This document shows, piece by piece, positions 17,400 to 26,298 of a stretch of 64,000 bases of DNA (positions are counted from its first letter, which is position 1; each line of letters starts with the position of its first letter). The stretch is from an uncultured Modestobacter sp. GTDB lineage: Bacteria > Actinomycetota > Actinomycetes > Mycobacteriales > Geodermatophilaceae. The stretch spans positions 62,001 to 126,000 of the forward strand of contig NZ_CANKUD010000011.1 in assembly GCF_947486615.1 (NCBI RefSeq). The letters run 5' to 3'. Both the position numbers and the translations under genes were made by a program. The notes beneath the pieces are model-generated. The model did not search any database and had not been told where the DNA came from. It saw only the letters and a list, made by a program, of their open reading frames with translations.

Positions 17400-18089
17400 T
17401 CACGGCGTCCGCAGGTTCGTTCGTGCCTTCTCGACCGAACGCGTCATGTGCGCGAGCGTGTTCCCGAAGTCGGCGAGCCGGCTGTCGACGTAGTCGTCGA
17501 CCTCCGCCCGCATCCGGGCCACCTCGGCCGCGGTCTGGGCACCGAGCTCGTCGGCCCGGGCGACCGCGGTGCGGTAGACCTCGGTCTCGGTCAGCAGCCG
17601 CTCGTGCTCGGCCTGGGCCGCGGCGACGATCTCCTCGCGCTGGGCCTGCCCGTCGGCGATCAGCTGGTCGCGCAACCGCCGGGCCTCGGCCAGCAGCTCC
17701 TCGGCCTCGGCCTCCGCCTCGGCGATCAGGTCGTCGGCCTGGGCCTGCGCCTCGGTGACGATCTCGTCGCGCTGCCGGCGGGCGGTGCCGATCAGCTCCT
17801 CCCGCTGGCGGCGGGCGGTGGCGACCACCTGCTCGCTCTCGCTGCGGGTCCGCCCGGTCAGCCGCTCGGCCTCGGCCTGGGCCTGCTGCAGGATCTCGGT
17901 GCGCTGGACGACGATCGCGCCGGCCTGCTGCACCTCGTCGGGGAGGTTCTCCCGCAGGTCGTCCAGCAGGTCGAGCAGGTGGTCGCGCGGCACCATGCAG
18001 GAGCTGGACATCGGGACGCTGCGCGCGTTCTCGATGACCGTGGTCAGCTCGTCGACGGTCTCGTAGAGCCGGTAGACCACCTCGGTCAT
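17400..18089 (-). CDS. sepIVA: DivIVA-like septation protein SepIVA
   Basis: This 229-residue coiled-coil protein matches the mycobacterial septation factor SepIVA by sequence pattern and neighbourhood. The N-terminus has [11 protein letters not shown] and the conserved [18 protein letters not shown], then [12 protein letters not shown] long Ala/Glu/Arg coiled coil (about 65-195) follows, and the tail contains YVDSRLADF. SepIVA localises to the division septum and polar membrane in mycobacteria; the same role is inferred here. Its ATG overlaps the coaD stop (ATGA). A small hairpin at 17383-17398 next to its stop may terminate transcription. Confidence 0.85.
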   Translation of the reverse strand: MTEVVYRLYETVDELTTVIENARSVPMSSSCMVPRDHLLDLLDDLRENLPDEVQQAGAIVVQRTEILQQAQAEAERLTGRTRSESEQVVATARRQREELIGTARRQRDEIVTEAQAQADDLIAEAEAEAEELLAEARRLRDQLIADGQAQREEIVAAAQAEHERLLTETEVYRTAVARADELGAQTAAEVARMRAEVDDYVDSRLADFGNTLAHMTRSVEKARTNLRTP

Positions 18090-18571
18090 GGCTGCCTGCC
18101 CTTCGACTGGGCGACCAGCCGGTCGTTGACCGCCTTGGGCACCAGGGAGGAGACGTCACCGCCGAAGCGGGCGATCTGCTTGACCAGACTGGAGGAGAGG
18201 TGACCGACCTGCGGCGCGGTCGGCACGAAGAGCGTCTCGACCGACGCCAGCTCGCGGTTCATCTGCGCCATCTGCAGCTCGTACTCGAAGTCGCCGACCG
18301 CACGCAGGCCCTTGACGATCACCGGGATGTCCTGGCTGCGGCAGTAGTCGACCAGCAGGCCCTCGAAGCGGTCGACGGTGACGTTGGGCAGCTCGACGAC
18401 CGCCTCCCGGAGCAGGGCCATCCGCTCGTCGACGTCGAACAGGCCGGCCTTGCCGGGGTTGACCAGCACCGCCACGACCAGCTCGTCGTAGAGCGCGGCG
18501 GCACGCCGGATCACGTCGACATGGCCGTTGGTGACCGGGTCGAACGAACCGGGACAGACCGCTCGCCTCAC
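18086..18571 (-). CDS. coaD: Phosphopantetheine adenylyltransferase
   Basis: This 161-residue enzyme makes dephospho-CoA from 4'-phosphopantetheine and ATP in coenzyme A biosynthesis. The nucleotidyltransferase motif [10 protein letters not shown] occurs at the N-terminus, and the C-terminal VSSLVPKAV segment and the LSSSLVKQI motif are typical. I chose the GTG at 18571, which overlaps the rsmD stop and gives the standard family length. Overlap with sepIVA downstream ties CoA synthesis to a division gene on one transcript. Confidence 0.96.
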   Translation of the reverse strand: MRRAVCPGSFDPVTNGHVDVIRRAAALYDELVVAVLVNPGKAGLFDVDERMALLREAVVELPNVTVDRFEGLLVDYCRSQDIPVIVKGLRAVGDFEYELQMAQMNRELASVETLFVPTAPQVGHLSSSLVKQIARFGGDVSSLVPKAVNDRLVAQSKGRQP

Positions 18572-19122
18572 GATGAGCGACCGTACCGGAGCACCGCCTC
18601 CCCGTAGCGCCGATCGCGCAGCCCGACGAGGGGTGTCGGCCACTCGAAGGGGGCCTCCCGGCTCGACCGCTCCACCACGACGACCGCGTCCGGGACCAGC
18701 CACCCGCCCTGGACCAGCGAGGTCAGCACGGTGAGCACCTCGTCGACCGGGACGGCGTAGGGCGGGTCGGCCAGCACCAGGTCGAAGGCCGCCGGCGCCG
18801 CCCCGGCGACCACGGCCGGCACGCTGCCCTGCACGACGCGGGCGCCGGGCAGGCCGACGGTCTCGATGTTGCTGCGCAGCACCGGCAGCACGCCGGCGCC
18901 CAGCTCGACGAAGACCGCCTCGGCCGCACCGCGGCTCAGCGCCTCCAGCCCGAGCGCGCCGGAGCCGGCGTAGAGGTCGAGCACCCGGGCGCCCTCGAGG
19001 TCCAGCAGGGACCCCAGGGAGTTGAACAGCCCCTCGCGGGCCCGGTCCCCGGTGGGCCGCACGCCGGCCCGCGGCACCTTCAGCCGCCGCCCACCGGCCA
19101 CACCCGCGATCACCCTGGTCAT
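18568..19122 (-). CDS. rsmD: 16S rRNA (guanine-966-N2)-methyltransferase RsmD
   Basis: This 184-residue SAM-dependent methyltransferase modifies 16S rRNA at G966. Motifs are [12 protein letters not shown] at the N-terminus, [20 protein letters not shown] for SAM binding and DPPY (near residue 128) for catalysis. The gene overlaps coaD by 4 bp, the classic rsmD-coaD pair. Hairpin element B separates it from recG. Confidence 0.96.
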   Translation of the reverse strand: MTRVIAGVAGGRRLKVPRAGVRPTGDRAREGLFNSLGSLLDLEGARVLDLYAGSGALGLEALSRGAAEAVFVELGAGVLPVLRSNIETVGLPGARVVQGSVPAVVAGAAPAAFDLVLADPPYAVPVDEVLTVLTSLVQGGWLVPDAVVVVERSSREAPFEWPTPLVGLRDRRYGEAVLRYGRSS

Positions 19123-19149
19123 GGGGTCATCCTCGTACCGGACCTCGGG

Positions 19150-19257
19150 ACCGGTCCCCTGCAGGGGCCCACCGTGAGTGGGACCCCGTTCTCCGCACCC
19201 CTCGCCGGCTCGGGGCGAGCCTCGGGACAGGGACAGGGACAGGGCCGGGGGTCCGTC
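19150..19257. repeat. Hairpin element B (terminator-like family, copy 2)
   Basis: The block between recG and rsmD contains GGACC..GGTCC-type and CTCGCCGGCTCGGGGCGAGCC-type inverted repeats and three tandem copies of a 6-bp unit, GGGACA, ending at about 19245. It abuts the recG stop and shares its skeleton with the element at 13930-13996. The likely role is termination after recG. Confidence 0.5.
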
Positions 19258-21457
19258 AGGCTTTCTCCAGGTAGTCGGCGCGCTCGTCCAGGCTCATCGC
19301 GGCCACCGCCGCGGCCAGCTCCGGGTGGTCGGCCAGCCCGCGGCCGTGCTCGACCAGCGCGGTGGCCTCCACCCGGGCCTCGGCGATCAGCTGCTCGTCG
19401 TCCAGCAGGGACAGCAGTCGCACCCCGGACCGCCGCCCGGACTGCGCGGCGCCCAGCACGTCGCCCTCCCGGCGGGTCTCCAGGTCCAGCCGGGCCAGCT
19501 GGAAGCCGTCGGTGGTGGCCGCCACCGACGCCAGCCGCTGCCCGGTGGCCGAGCTGCTGGACACCTCGCTGACCAGGAGGCACAGGCCCGGGTGCCTGCC
19601 GCGGGCCACCCGGCCGCGCAGCTGGTGCAGCTGGCTGACGCCGAACCGGTCGGCGTCCATCACCACCATGACGGTGGCGTTGGGCACGTCGACGCCGACC
19701 TCGACGACGGTGGTGGCGACCAGCACGTCGACCTCGGCGGCGGCGAAGGCCCGCATCCGGGCCTCCTTCTCCTCCGGCGGCATCCGGCCGTGCAGCACCT
19801 CGACCCGCAGCGCCGACAGCGGACCGGCGCGCAGCGCCTCGGCGACGTCCAGCACGGCCAGCGGTGGGCGCCGGTCGCTGCCGGCGCCCTTCTCCTCCGG
19901 GGGCGCGCCGTCCTCGCCGTCCGGGCCCTCGTCGGCCTTGCTGCTGCCGTCCTCGAGGTCGCCGATCCGTGGGCAGACGACGTAGGCCTGCCGGCCGGCC
20001 GCGACCTCCTCGCGGACCCGGGCCCAGGCGCGGTCCAGCCAGGCGGGCTTCTCCCCCGCCGGCACGACCGAGCTGGAGACCCCGCCGCGGCCGGCCGGCA
20101 GCTGGCGCAGCGTGGAGGTCTCCAGGTCGCCGTAGACGGTCATCGCCACGGTGCGCGGGATGGGGGTGGCGGTCATCACCAGCACGTGCGGGGGGCGGTT
20201 GCCCTTGGCGCGCAGCGCGTCCCGCTGCTCGACGCCGAACCGGTGCTGCTCGTCGACGACCACCAGCCCCAGGTCGGCGAACTCCACGCCCTCCTGCAGC
20301 AGCGCGTGGGTGCCCACGACGATGCCGGCGCTGCCGTCGGCGACCGCGGCCCGGGCCTCCCGCCGGACGGCGGCCTTCTGCGATCCGGTGAGCAGCACCA
20401 CCCGGGTGCCCGCCGGGTCGCCGTCCAGCTCACCGGCCCGGCCGAGCGGGCCCAGGATCCCCGCCAGGCTGCGGGCGTGCTGGGCGGCGAGCACCTCGGT
20501 CGGCGCGAGCAGTGCGGCCTGCCCGCCGGCGTCGACGACCTGGGCCATCGCCCGCAGCGCGACCACCGTCTTGCCCGAGCCCACCTCGCCCTGCAGCAGC
20601 CGGTTCATCGGCTGCTCGCGGGCCAGCTCGGCGGCCAACTCCTCGCCGACCTCGCGCTGGCCGTCGGTCAGGGAGAACGGGAGAGCGGCGTCGACGGCGT
20701 CCAGCAGTCCGCCGCTGCTCCGCGGGCGGGCGATCCCGGGCTCCAGCGCCGCGGCCCGCCGGCGGGCGGCCAGCGTGGCCTGCAGCACGAGCGCCTCGTC
20801 CCACTTGAGCCGCTCGTCGGCCTCGTCGACCTGCTCCTGGCTCTCCGGCCGGTGCTTGTACCGCAGCGCGGTGGGCAGGTCGACCAGGCCGTGACGCTCA
20901 CGGACCGGTGCCGGGAGCGGGTCGTCGAGCATCTGCTCCAGCGAGCGCGGGTCGTCCAGCAGCAGCTTGACCGACTTCTGGATCACCCAGCTGGAGACGT
21001 CCTTGCTGGCCGGGTAGAGCGGCACCAGGGCGCGGGCCCAGTCGTCGTCGCCCCCGGTGATGATGTGGCAGTCGGGATGGGTGAACTGCTTCTCACCCCG
21101 CCACAGCCCCACCGTGCCGGCGAACAGCCCCCACTCGCCGACGTCGAGGTGGGCGTGGCGGTTGTTGAAGAAGACCAGCCGCATGCTGCCCGCGCCGTCG
21201 CCCACGGTGACCTCGGTGAGCGTGCCGCGGCGCTGCTGCATGCGCCGGGTGCTCACGTTCTTGACCTGGGCGAGGACGGTGACCCGGTCGCCAACCTCCA
21301 GGCCGTCGAGCCGGGTCATCTCCCCCCGCTGGGCGTAGCGCCGTGGGTAGTGCCGCAGCAGGTCGCGCACCGTGTGCAGCGCGAGCTGCTCGGCCATCAC
21401 CTTCGCCGTCTTCGGGCCCAGCACCCGGGTCAGCGGGGTGTCCATGGAGATCGCCAT
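19256..21457 (-). CDS. recG: ATP-dependent DNA helicase RecG
   Basis: This 733-residue helicase remodels stalled forks and branched DNA. The wedge/OB region lies in the first 170 residues. The helicase domain has QGEVGSGKTVVA (Walker A), the DEQHRFG box, TATPIPRT and, near the C-terminus, QLRGRVARG. A roughly 30-residue acidic, Gly/Asp/Glu-rich insertion lies after YVVCPRIGDLED in the second helicase half. The ATG overlaps the stop of the upstream DAK2 gene (ATGA). The element following the stop probably ends the transcript. Confidence 0.96.
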   Translation of the reverse strand: MAISMDTPLTRVLGPKTAKVMAEQLALHTVRDLLRHYPRRYAQRGEMTRLDGLEVGDRVTVLAQVKNVSTRRMQQRRGTLTEVTVGDGAGSMRLVFFNNRHAHLDVGEWGLFAGTVGLWRGEKQFTHPDCHIITGGDDDWARALVPLYPASKDVSSWVIQKSVKLLLDDPRSLEQMLDDPLPAPVRERHGLVDLPTALRYKHRPESQEQVDEADERLKWDEALVLQATLAARRRAAALEPGIARPRSSGGLLDAVDAALPFSLTDGQREVGEELAAELAREQPMNRLLQGEVGSGKTVVALRAMAQVVDAGGQAALLAPTEVLAAQHARSLAGILGPLGRAGELDGDPAGTRVVLLTGSQKAAVRREARAAVADGSAGIVVGTHALLQEGVEFADLGLVVVDEQHRFGVEQRDALRAKGNRPPHVLVMTATPIPRTVAMTVYGDLETSTLRQLPAGRGGVSSSVVPAGEKPAWLDRAWARVREEVAAGRQAYVVCPRIGDLEDGSSKADEGPDGEDGAPPEEKGAGSDRRPPLAVLDVAEALRAGPLSALRVEVLHGRMPPEEKEARMRAFAAAEVDVLVATTVVEVGVDVPNATVMVVMDADRFGVSQLHQLRGRVARGRHPGLCLLVSEVSSSSATGQRLASVAATTDGFQLARLDLETRREGDVLGAAQSGRRSGVRLLSLLDDEQLIAEARVEATALVEHGRGLADHPELAAAVAAMSLDERADYLEKA

Positions 21458-23127
21458 CACTCCACCCCGATCAGCAGCGGGACCGCCCCGGCGCCACCGG
21501 CGTAGCGGACCACCTCGACCGTGGGGTGCACCGCGGCCAGGTGGGCGCAGACGGCGTCCCCGAGGGCCAGGTCCGGCGCAGCACCCCCCACCACCTCCGG
21601 CGCAGCATCCCCCACCACCTCCGGCGCATCGTCCCCCACCACCACGGTGGCCATCTCGCCACCGGCGGACAGCAGCCGGTCGAGCAGGTCGCGGGCGACG
21701 GCGGCCAGGTCGGCGCCGATGACCACGACGTCGCCCTCCGCGCTGCCCAGCACGTCGCCGGGGCGGCACCGGCCGGCCGAGGTGAGCGCCTCCTGCTCGG
21801 CGACGGTGACCTCGGCCCAGCGGGTGGCGGCGGCGGCCTCGGCCATCGCGATGACGTCGTCCCCGAAGCGCCGGGCCGGGTCGGCGACGGCGAGGGCGGC
21901 CATGCCCTGCACGGCCGAGCGGGTCGGGACGACGACCACGTCGCGCCCGGCCTCCCGCGCCCGGTCGGCGGCCCGGGTGGCCACCGCGGTGACGTCGGTG
22001 TGGTTGGGCAGCAGCACGACCTGCTCGGCGCCGGTCGCCAGCACCGTCTGCAGCACGACGTCCTCGTCGACCTGGTCGGCCGCGACGGTGAGCACGGTGA
22101 CCCCCTCCTCGGCGAAGAGGTCGGCCAGCCCCGTCGAGCAGGCCAGCGCCACGACCGCCCGCATCCCGGGGACGGCGGCCGGCGACCGCACCGGCGCCAG
22201 CGGGGTGACCGAGATCCGGTGCGGCCGGCCCGCCTCGATGCCGGCCTCGATGGCCGCACCGACGTCGTGCACGTGGACGTGGACGTTCCACTCCCGGCCT
22301 GCCGGGGTGTCGACCCCGACCACGACCAGGCAGTCACCGAGCTCGGCCAGCCGCGCCCGCAGGCCGGCGACGGCCGCGTCGTCGGAGCCGGCGAGCAGGA
22401 ACTGCACCTCGCTGCCCGGGCCGGCCGGCGGTGCGGCCGGCGGCGGGAGCGGGGACCGCTGCGGCCGCGACGTCCGGGAGCGCAGCGGTGGGCGGACCGG
22501 GACGACGCCGGTGACCGTGCCCACCAGCGCGTCGAGCACCACGCACCAGCCCGCGCCGCCGGCGTCCACCACGCCGGCGTCGCGCAGCGCGTCCAGCTGC
22601 CCGGTGGTGGCGTGCAACGCGGTGACCGCCCCGTCGGCGGCGGCCCGGACGACGTCGGCCAGGGCCGCCCGGCCGTCGGAGACCGCAGCGGCGGCCGCCT
22701 CGGCACCGGCCCGCGCGACGGTGAGGAACGTCCCCTCCTCCGGGTCGGCGACCGCGGTGTAGGCCGTCCGGGACGCACTGGTCATGGCCGCGGCCAGCAC
22801 CGGGCCGTCCACCGCCCGCCCGTCCGCCGCCGCGGCGACGCCGTCGGCCAGGCCGCTCAGCAGCTGGGCCAGGATCGCCCCGGAGTTGCCCCGGGCGCCG
22901 AGCACCGCGCCCCGGGCGAGCAGGACCCACGCCGGCTCGTCCGGGGCGGCGGCCCCGCGCAGGGCCTCGTCACCGGCCTGCGCGGTCATCAGCAGGTTGA
23001 TCCCGGTGTCGCCGTCGGGCACCGGGAAGACGTTGAGCTCGTCGAGCCGGCCACGGGCGGTGGTCAGCGCAGCCACGACGGCCCGGCTCCATCGCCCGAC
23101 CGCGGCGTCGTCCAGCGCCTCCAGCAC
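21457..23127 (-). CDS. DAK2 domain protein, FakA/YloV-like fatty acid kinase
   Basis: This 556-residue protein has an N-terminal DhaL/DAK2 nucleotide-binding domain: NVFPVPDGDTG near residue 32, then GARGNSGAILAQLLSG. A Pro-rich linker near 240-260 leads to a C-terminal FakA-like domain. In other bacteria FakA phosphorylates exogenous fatty acids bound to FakB. No FakB is adjacent, so the substrate here is uncertain. Near the C-terminus (about 500-520) an Asp-Ala-Ala-Pro-Glu-Val-Val-Gly unit is repeated by a 24-bp DNA repeat. The gene sits between rpmB and recG, the conserved actinobacterial order, and overlaps recG by 4 bp. Confidence 0.9.
   Translation of the reverse strand: MLEALDDAAVGRWSRAVVAALTTARGRLDELNVFPVPDGDTGINLLMTAQAGDEALRGAAAPDEPAWVLLARGAVLGARGNSGAILAQLLSGLADGVAAAADGRAVDGPVLAAAMTSASRTAYTAVADPEEGTFLTVARAGAEAAAAAVSDGRAALADVVRAAADGAVTALHATTGQLDALRDAGVVDAGGAGWCVVLDALVGTVTGVVPVRPPLRSRTSRPQRSPLPPPAAPPAGPGSEVQFLLAGSDDAAVAGLRARLAELGDCLVVVGVDTPAGREWNVHVHVHDVGAAIEAGIEAGRPHRISVTPLAPVRSPAAVPGMRAVVALACSTGLADLFAEEGVTVLTVAADQVDEDVVLQTVLATGAEQVVLLPNHTDVTAVATRAADRAREAGRDVVVVPTRSAVQGMAALAVADPARRFGDDVIAMAEAAAATRWAEVTVAEQEALTSAGRCRPGDVLGSAEGDVVVIGADLAAVARDLLDRLLSAGGEMATVVVGDDAPEVVGDAAPEVVGGAAPDLALGDAVCAHLAAVHPTVEVVRYAGGAGAVPLLIGVE
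21579..21626 (+). repeat. 24-bp tandem repeat inside the DAK2 gene
   Basis: Units at 21579-21602 and 21603-21626 differ at one base and are followed by a degraded third unit. They encode an eight-residue repeat near the C-terminus, so copy-number change would keep the reading frame. Confidence 0.85.
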
Positions 23128-23211
23128 GTGCGGGACGGTACCGGGGGCTCCCGACAGGACGCCGATCCCACCGGCCGACGAGGCAACCGGGACCCCGAGG
23201 ACCGGGGCGGT

Positions 23212-23241
23212 CCGACAGCCGGTCCGGCGACGGGTTACAGT
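23212..23241 (+). promoter_or_regulatory. Possible rpmB promoter
   Basis: CCGACA at 23212-23217 and TACAGT at 23236-23241 are 18 bp apart, a fair fit to -35 and -10 boxes, facing rpmB. The predicted leader is about 105 nt. The match is partial and the region is GC-rich, so this is only a candidate. Confidence 0.3.
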
Positions 23242-23355
23242 GATGCCCAGCGTGTGCCTGGCTGGGCCATGTCCTGGGGTCTTCGAGTCCCCCGGTCGCC
23301 CGCCGAGCCCCGCGCCCTGACTTCAGCTGGACCAATTCTCTGGGAGTGATCGACC

Positions 23356-23547
23356 GTGGCTGCCGTGTGCGACGTGTGTGGCAAGGGCCCCGGTTTCGGC
23401 ATGTCGGTGTCCCACTCGCACCGCCGTACGCCGCGCCGTTGGAACCCGAACATCCAGTCCGTGCGAGCGGCCCTGACCGGCGGTGGCCGGCAGCGCATCA
23501 ACGCCTGCACCTCCTGCATCCGCGCGGGCAAGGTCGCCCGGGGCTGA
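23356..23547 (+). CDS. rpmB: 50S ribosomal protein L28
   Basis: This 63-residue L28 protein begins MAAVCDVCGKGPGFGMSVSH and carries a second Cys pair in CTSC, so it is the zinc-binding form. The start is GTG with GGGAG just upstream. It is divergent from the DAK2-recG-rsmD-coaD transcript, sharing a 228-bp intergenic region. A strong hairpin terminator follows it. Confidence 0.96.
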   Translation: MAAVCDVCGKGPGFGMSVSHSHRRTPRRWNPNIQSVRAALTGGGRQRINACTSCIRAGKVARG

Positions 23548-23598
23548 CGCTCCGGCGCCTCCCGCGCTGACGCACCACCCCCGCTCCGGCGGGACCCG

Positions 23599-23632
23599 AA
23601 GACCCCGGCGGTCACCCGACCACCGGGGTCTT
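23599..23632. terminator. Bidirectional terminator between rpmB and the kinase-like gene
   Basis: The arms AAGACCCCGGCGGTC (23599-23613) and GACCACCGGGGTCTT (23618-23632) pair with a single mismatch and a 4-nt loop. T-rich TTTCGT follows on the plus strand, and the stem's own terminal A pair gives T-rich sequence on the other. It can serve both rpmB and the convergent gene ending at 23683. Confidence 0.8.
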
Positions 23633-23682
23633 TCGTGTGCCCGGGCCCGGCGACCGGGTGCCCCTGACCAGCGTCGGAGCGC

Positions 23683-24312
23683 TCAGGACCCGCCGATCCC
23701 CCGCGCGCGGGCGGCGGTGACCACCAGGTCGACCACCGTGTCGTGCGGCAGCACCGTCGAGTCGACCACCAGGTGGTAGTGCCGGGCCTCGGCCGGGTCG
23801 CACCGGTAGAAGTGCCGCACGTAGGCCACCCGGGCCCGGTCGGCGGCGTCCCGCTCCCGGCGCACCTCCTCCACCGGCTCGCCCCGGTGCGCCACGGCCG
23901 CGGCCAGTCGCCGGTCGGGGGCGGCGTCCAGCCGCACGTGCAGCACGTCGGGCCGGTCGCGCAGCACCATCGCCGCGGCCCGGCCCAGCACCACTCCCCC
24001 GGGTCCGGCGGCGATCTCGTCGAGCACCCGCTCGGTCTGGTCGCGGTAGGCCCGCTCGTCGGGCAGCGTCGAGGTGGGCAGCACCCCGCCCACCGGGTCG
24101 GGCATGGTGCCCAGCGAGGTGACCAGCCGCCACAGCCCGCGGGTGACGGTCTCGTCGTTGGCCTCCGCCTCGGCGACCGGCACCCCCAGCCGCCCGGCGA
24201 CCTGGGCCGGGATGACCCGGTCGTGGAACGGCAGCCCCAGCCGCGCGGCCACCGCCGGGGCGATCTCGGCCCCGCCCGCACCGAAGGACGCCGAGACGGT
24301 CACGACGCCCAT
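23683..24312 (-). CDS. Cytidylate kinase-like family protein
   Basis: This 209-residue P-loop-related protein matches the cytidylate kinase-like (AAA/Cytidylate_kin2) family. The N-terminus VTVSASFGAGGAEIA is a modified P-loop, LGLPFHDRVI follows, and VVLGRAAAMVLRDRPD and HVRLDAAPDRR occur centrally. It may phosphorylate a nucleotide or other small molecule; the substrate is unknown. It overlaps the GNAT gene by 13 bp and shares a terminator with rpmB. Confidence 0.86.
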   Translation of the reverse strand: MGVVTVSASFGAGGAEIAPAVAARLGLPFHDRVIPAQVAGRLGVPVAEAEANDETVTRGLWRLVTSLGTMPDPVGGVLPTSTLPDERAYRDQTERVLDEIAAGPGGVVLGRAAAMVLRDRPDVLHVRLDAAPDRRLAAAVAHRGEPVEEVRRERDAADRARVAYVRHFYRCDPAEARHYHLVVDSTVLPHDTVVDLVVTAARARGIGGS

Positions 24313-24833
24313 GCGTCCTCCTGCCCCTCGGACGGTTCCCCGTCCACCAGCTCCTTGCCGAGGAAGACCGCCTCGGGAGAGTCCGCGTAGATCCCGTACC
24401 CGGGCACCGGTACGTACCCCGCCCGCTCGTAGAGCGCCAGCGCCTCGGGCTGCCGGTCGCCGGAGTTGAGCAGCAGCTGCCGATGGCCGGCGGCCGCGGC
24501 CGTGCGCTCCAGCTCGGTCAGCAGCAGGGCGGCCAGGCCCCGGCGGCGGAAGGCCGGCTCGACGTACATCCGCTTCAGCTCGACCGCACTGCCCTCGGCC
24601 CGCCGCTCGTGCACCCGCCAGCCGCCGCAGCCGGCCGGCACCCCGTCGACCTCGGCGACCAGGAACAGCCCCTGCGGCGGGGAGAACTCGGCCGGGTCGA
24701 CGACCGCGGCGTCCCGGCCGCCGTAGCGCACCACGTACTCCTGCTGCACCGCCTCGATCAGGTGCTGGGCCACCGGGTCGGCGTACCCGACCGGGCGCAG
24801 GACGGCCGGCGCCGGCTCAGCCGAAGTGGACAT
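24300..24833 (-). CDS. GNAT family N-acetyltransferase
   Basis: This 177-residue protein has the GNAT acetyl-CoA-binding pattern: LKRMYVEPAFRRRGLAALLL, then LYERAGYVPVPGYG. The acceptor substrate is unknown. I chose the ATG at 24833 because the alternative upstream extension is not GNAT-like. The start overlaps thiL by 17 bp and the end overlaps the kinase-like gene by 13 bp, so it is the middle gene of a three-gene unit. Confidence 0.88.
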   Translation of the reverse strand: MSTSAEPAPAVLRPVGYADPVAQHLIEAVQQEYVVRYGGRDAAVVDPAEFSPPQGLFLVAEVDGVPAGCGGWRVHERRAEGSAVELKRMYVEPAFRRRGLAALLLTELERTAAAAGHRQLLLNSGDRQPEALALYERAGYVPVPGYGIYADSPEAVFLGKELVDGEPSEGQEDAWAS

Positions 24834-25857
24834 GCCCGGTGCCCTCCCCCAGGTCCGCTGCCACCTGCGCGGCCGGCACCCCGTCCACCCGCACCCCCGG
24901 TCCCTCGTCGTCGATCTCGCGCACGACGCCGATCGTCGTCCATCCCGTCGGCAGCTGCGCACCCGGTGGGAAGGTCGCCACCAGGGCGTGGTCCTCGCCC
25001 CCGGTGAGCACCCACGCCATCGGGTCACCGCCCAGGGCGGCGGCGACCTGGGTCAGCGGGCCGGTGGTGTCGACGAACCCCCGTCCCAGCGCACCGCGGT
25101 CCAGGTCGACCAGGACGCCGCTGTCGGCGGCCAGGTGGCCGACGTCGGCCAGCAGGCCGTCGCTGGTGTCGCACATGGCGGTCGCCCCGGCGTCAGCGGC
25201 CTGCGGGCCGGCCGCATAGGGCGGCGTGGGCCGGCGATGCGCGGCGACGGCGGCGGCCGGCGCGGTGAACCCGCGGCGCAGCACGGCCAGCCCGCAGGCC
25301 GACCAGCCCAGCCGGCCGGCGACCGCGACGACGTCCCCGGGCCGGGCACCGCCGCGGGTCACCGGTGCCCGCCCACCCAGGTCGCCCAGCGCGGTCACCG
25401 ACAGCACCACGGCGGCGGAGTCGGGGGCGCTCGCCGAGGTGTCCCCGCCGACCACGGCCGCCCCGAACGGGGCGCACTCCTCGGCCATGCCGGTGGCGAC
25501 GCCCTCCAGCCAGGTCACCGGGGTGTCCGCCGGGCAGGCCAGCCCGACGAGCAGCGCGGTGGGCACCGCGCCCATCGCGGCGATGTCGGCGAGGTTGGCG
25601 GCAGCGGCCTTGTGCCCGACGTCCTCGGCCGAGGACCAGTTCCGGCGGAAGTGCCGCCCCTCGACCAGGACGTCGGTGCAGGCCACCACCCGGCCGTCCG
25701 GCGTGCGGACCACCGCGGCGTCGTCGCCGGGGCCCACCTCCGCCAGCGCGGCGGAGCCCGAGCGGGCGACCACCCGGGTGATGACACCGAACTCACCGAC
25801 CGCCGCGACGCTGTCGTCGGGGCCTGCCGGGGGCAGCGGCGGCCGCGCCCGAGTCAC
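24817..25857 (-). CDS. thiL: Thiamine-monophosphate kinase
   Basis: This 346-residue enzyme converts thiamine monophosphate to thiamine diphosphate. The ThiL patterns GPGDDAAVV, CTDVLVEGRHF, AAANLADIAAMG, VGGDTSAS, CDTSDGLLADVGHL and LTGGEDHALVAT are present in the right order. The GTG at 25857 is preceded by a GGAG box; upstream in-frame codons are not conserved. It is divergent from the Lrp-type gene and overlaps the GNAT gene by 17 bp. Confidence 0.96.
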   Translation of the reverse strand: MTRARPPLPPAGPDDSVAAVGEFGVITRVVARSGSAALAEVGPGDDAAVVRTPDGRVVACTDVLVEGRHFRRNWSSAEDVGHKAAAANLADIAAMGAVPTALLVGLACPADTPVTWLEGVATGMAEECAPFGAAVVGGDTSASAPDSAAVVLSVTALGDLGGRAPVTRGGARPGDVVAVAGRLGWSACGLAVLRRGFTAPAAAVAAHRRPTPPYAAGPQAADAGATAMCDTSDGLLADVGHLAADSGVLVDLDRGALGRGFVDTTGPLTQVAAALGGDPMAWVLTGGEDHALVATFPPGAQLPTGWTTIGVVREIDDEGPGVRVDGVPAAQVAADLGEGTGHVHFG

Positions 25858-25979
25858 GAGCAGCTCCGTGCCGCTGGGGTACGTTGCCGGTCGGTCCGCC
25901 GTACGGCAGGCCGGTCGCACCCCCCGCCGTCGCCGACGCGGCCGTCGGCGTCGAGGCACTGCCCGAGGAAGGTCAACCC

Positions 25980-26213
25980 GTGGTCCACGCCTACATCCTG
26001 ATCCAGACCGAAGTCGGCAAGGCAGCCGCGGTCGCCGCGAGCATCAGCGAGATCGCCGGCGTGACCAGGGCCGAGGACGTCACCGGCCCCTACGACGTGA
26101 TCGTGCGGGCCGAGGCCAACAGCGTCGACGAGCTCGGCCGGCTCGTCGTGGCGCGGGTGCAGTCGGTCGACGGCATCACCCGCACGCTGACCTGCCCCGT
26201 CGTCAACATCTGA
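25980..26213 (+). CDS. Lrp/AsnC ligand-binding (RAM) domain protein
   Basis: This 77-residue stand-alone RAM domain resembles the small AsnC-type effector domains: VHAYILIQTEVGKAAAV, then VTGPYDVIVRAEANSVDELGRLV and TRTLTCPVV. It lacks the DNA-binding helix-turn-helix, so it probably modulates a full-length regulator or binds an amino acid. The GTG at 25980 has an excellent GAGGAAGG Shine-Dalgarno. An upstream ATG at 25884 would add an unconserved leader. Confidence 0.88.
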   Translation: MVHAYILIQTEVGKAAAVAASISEIAGVTRAEDVTGPYDVIVRAEANSVDELGRLVVARVQSVDGITRTLTCPVVNI

Positions 26214-26298
26214 GCCGCTGAGCACCGCACCCCCCGACCAGCCGACCGGCTCACCACCGGCGGACCCGCTGCGGCGCGCAGCCCTGATCACGACCGCG

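Noticed and set aside
19178-21505. A 775-codon rightward open frame opposite recG
   Set aside because: It is an antisense shadow of recG, with no motif or start context.
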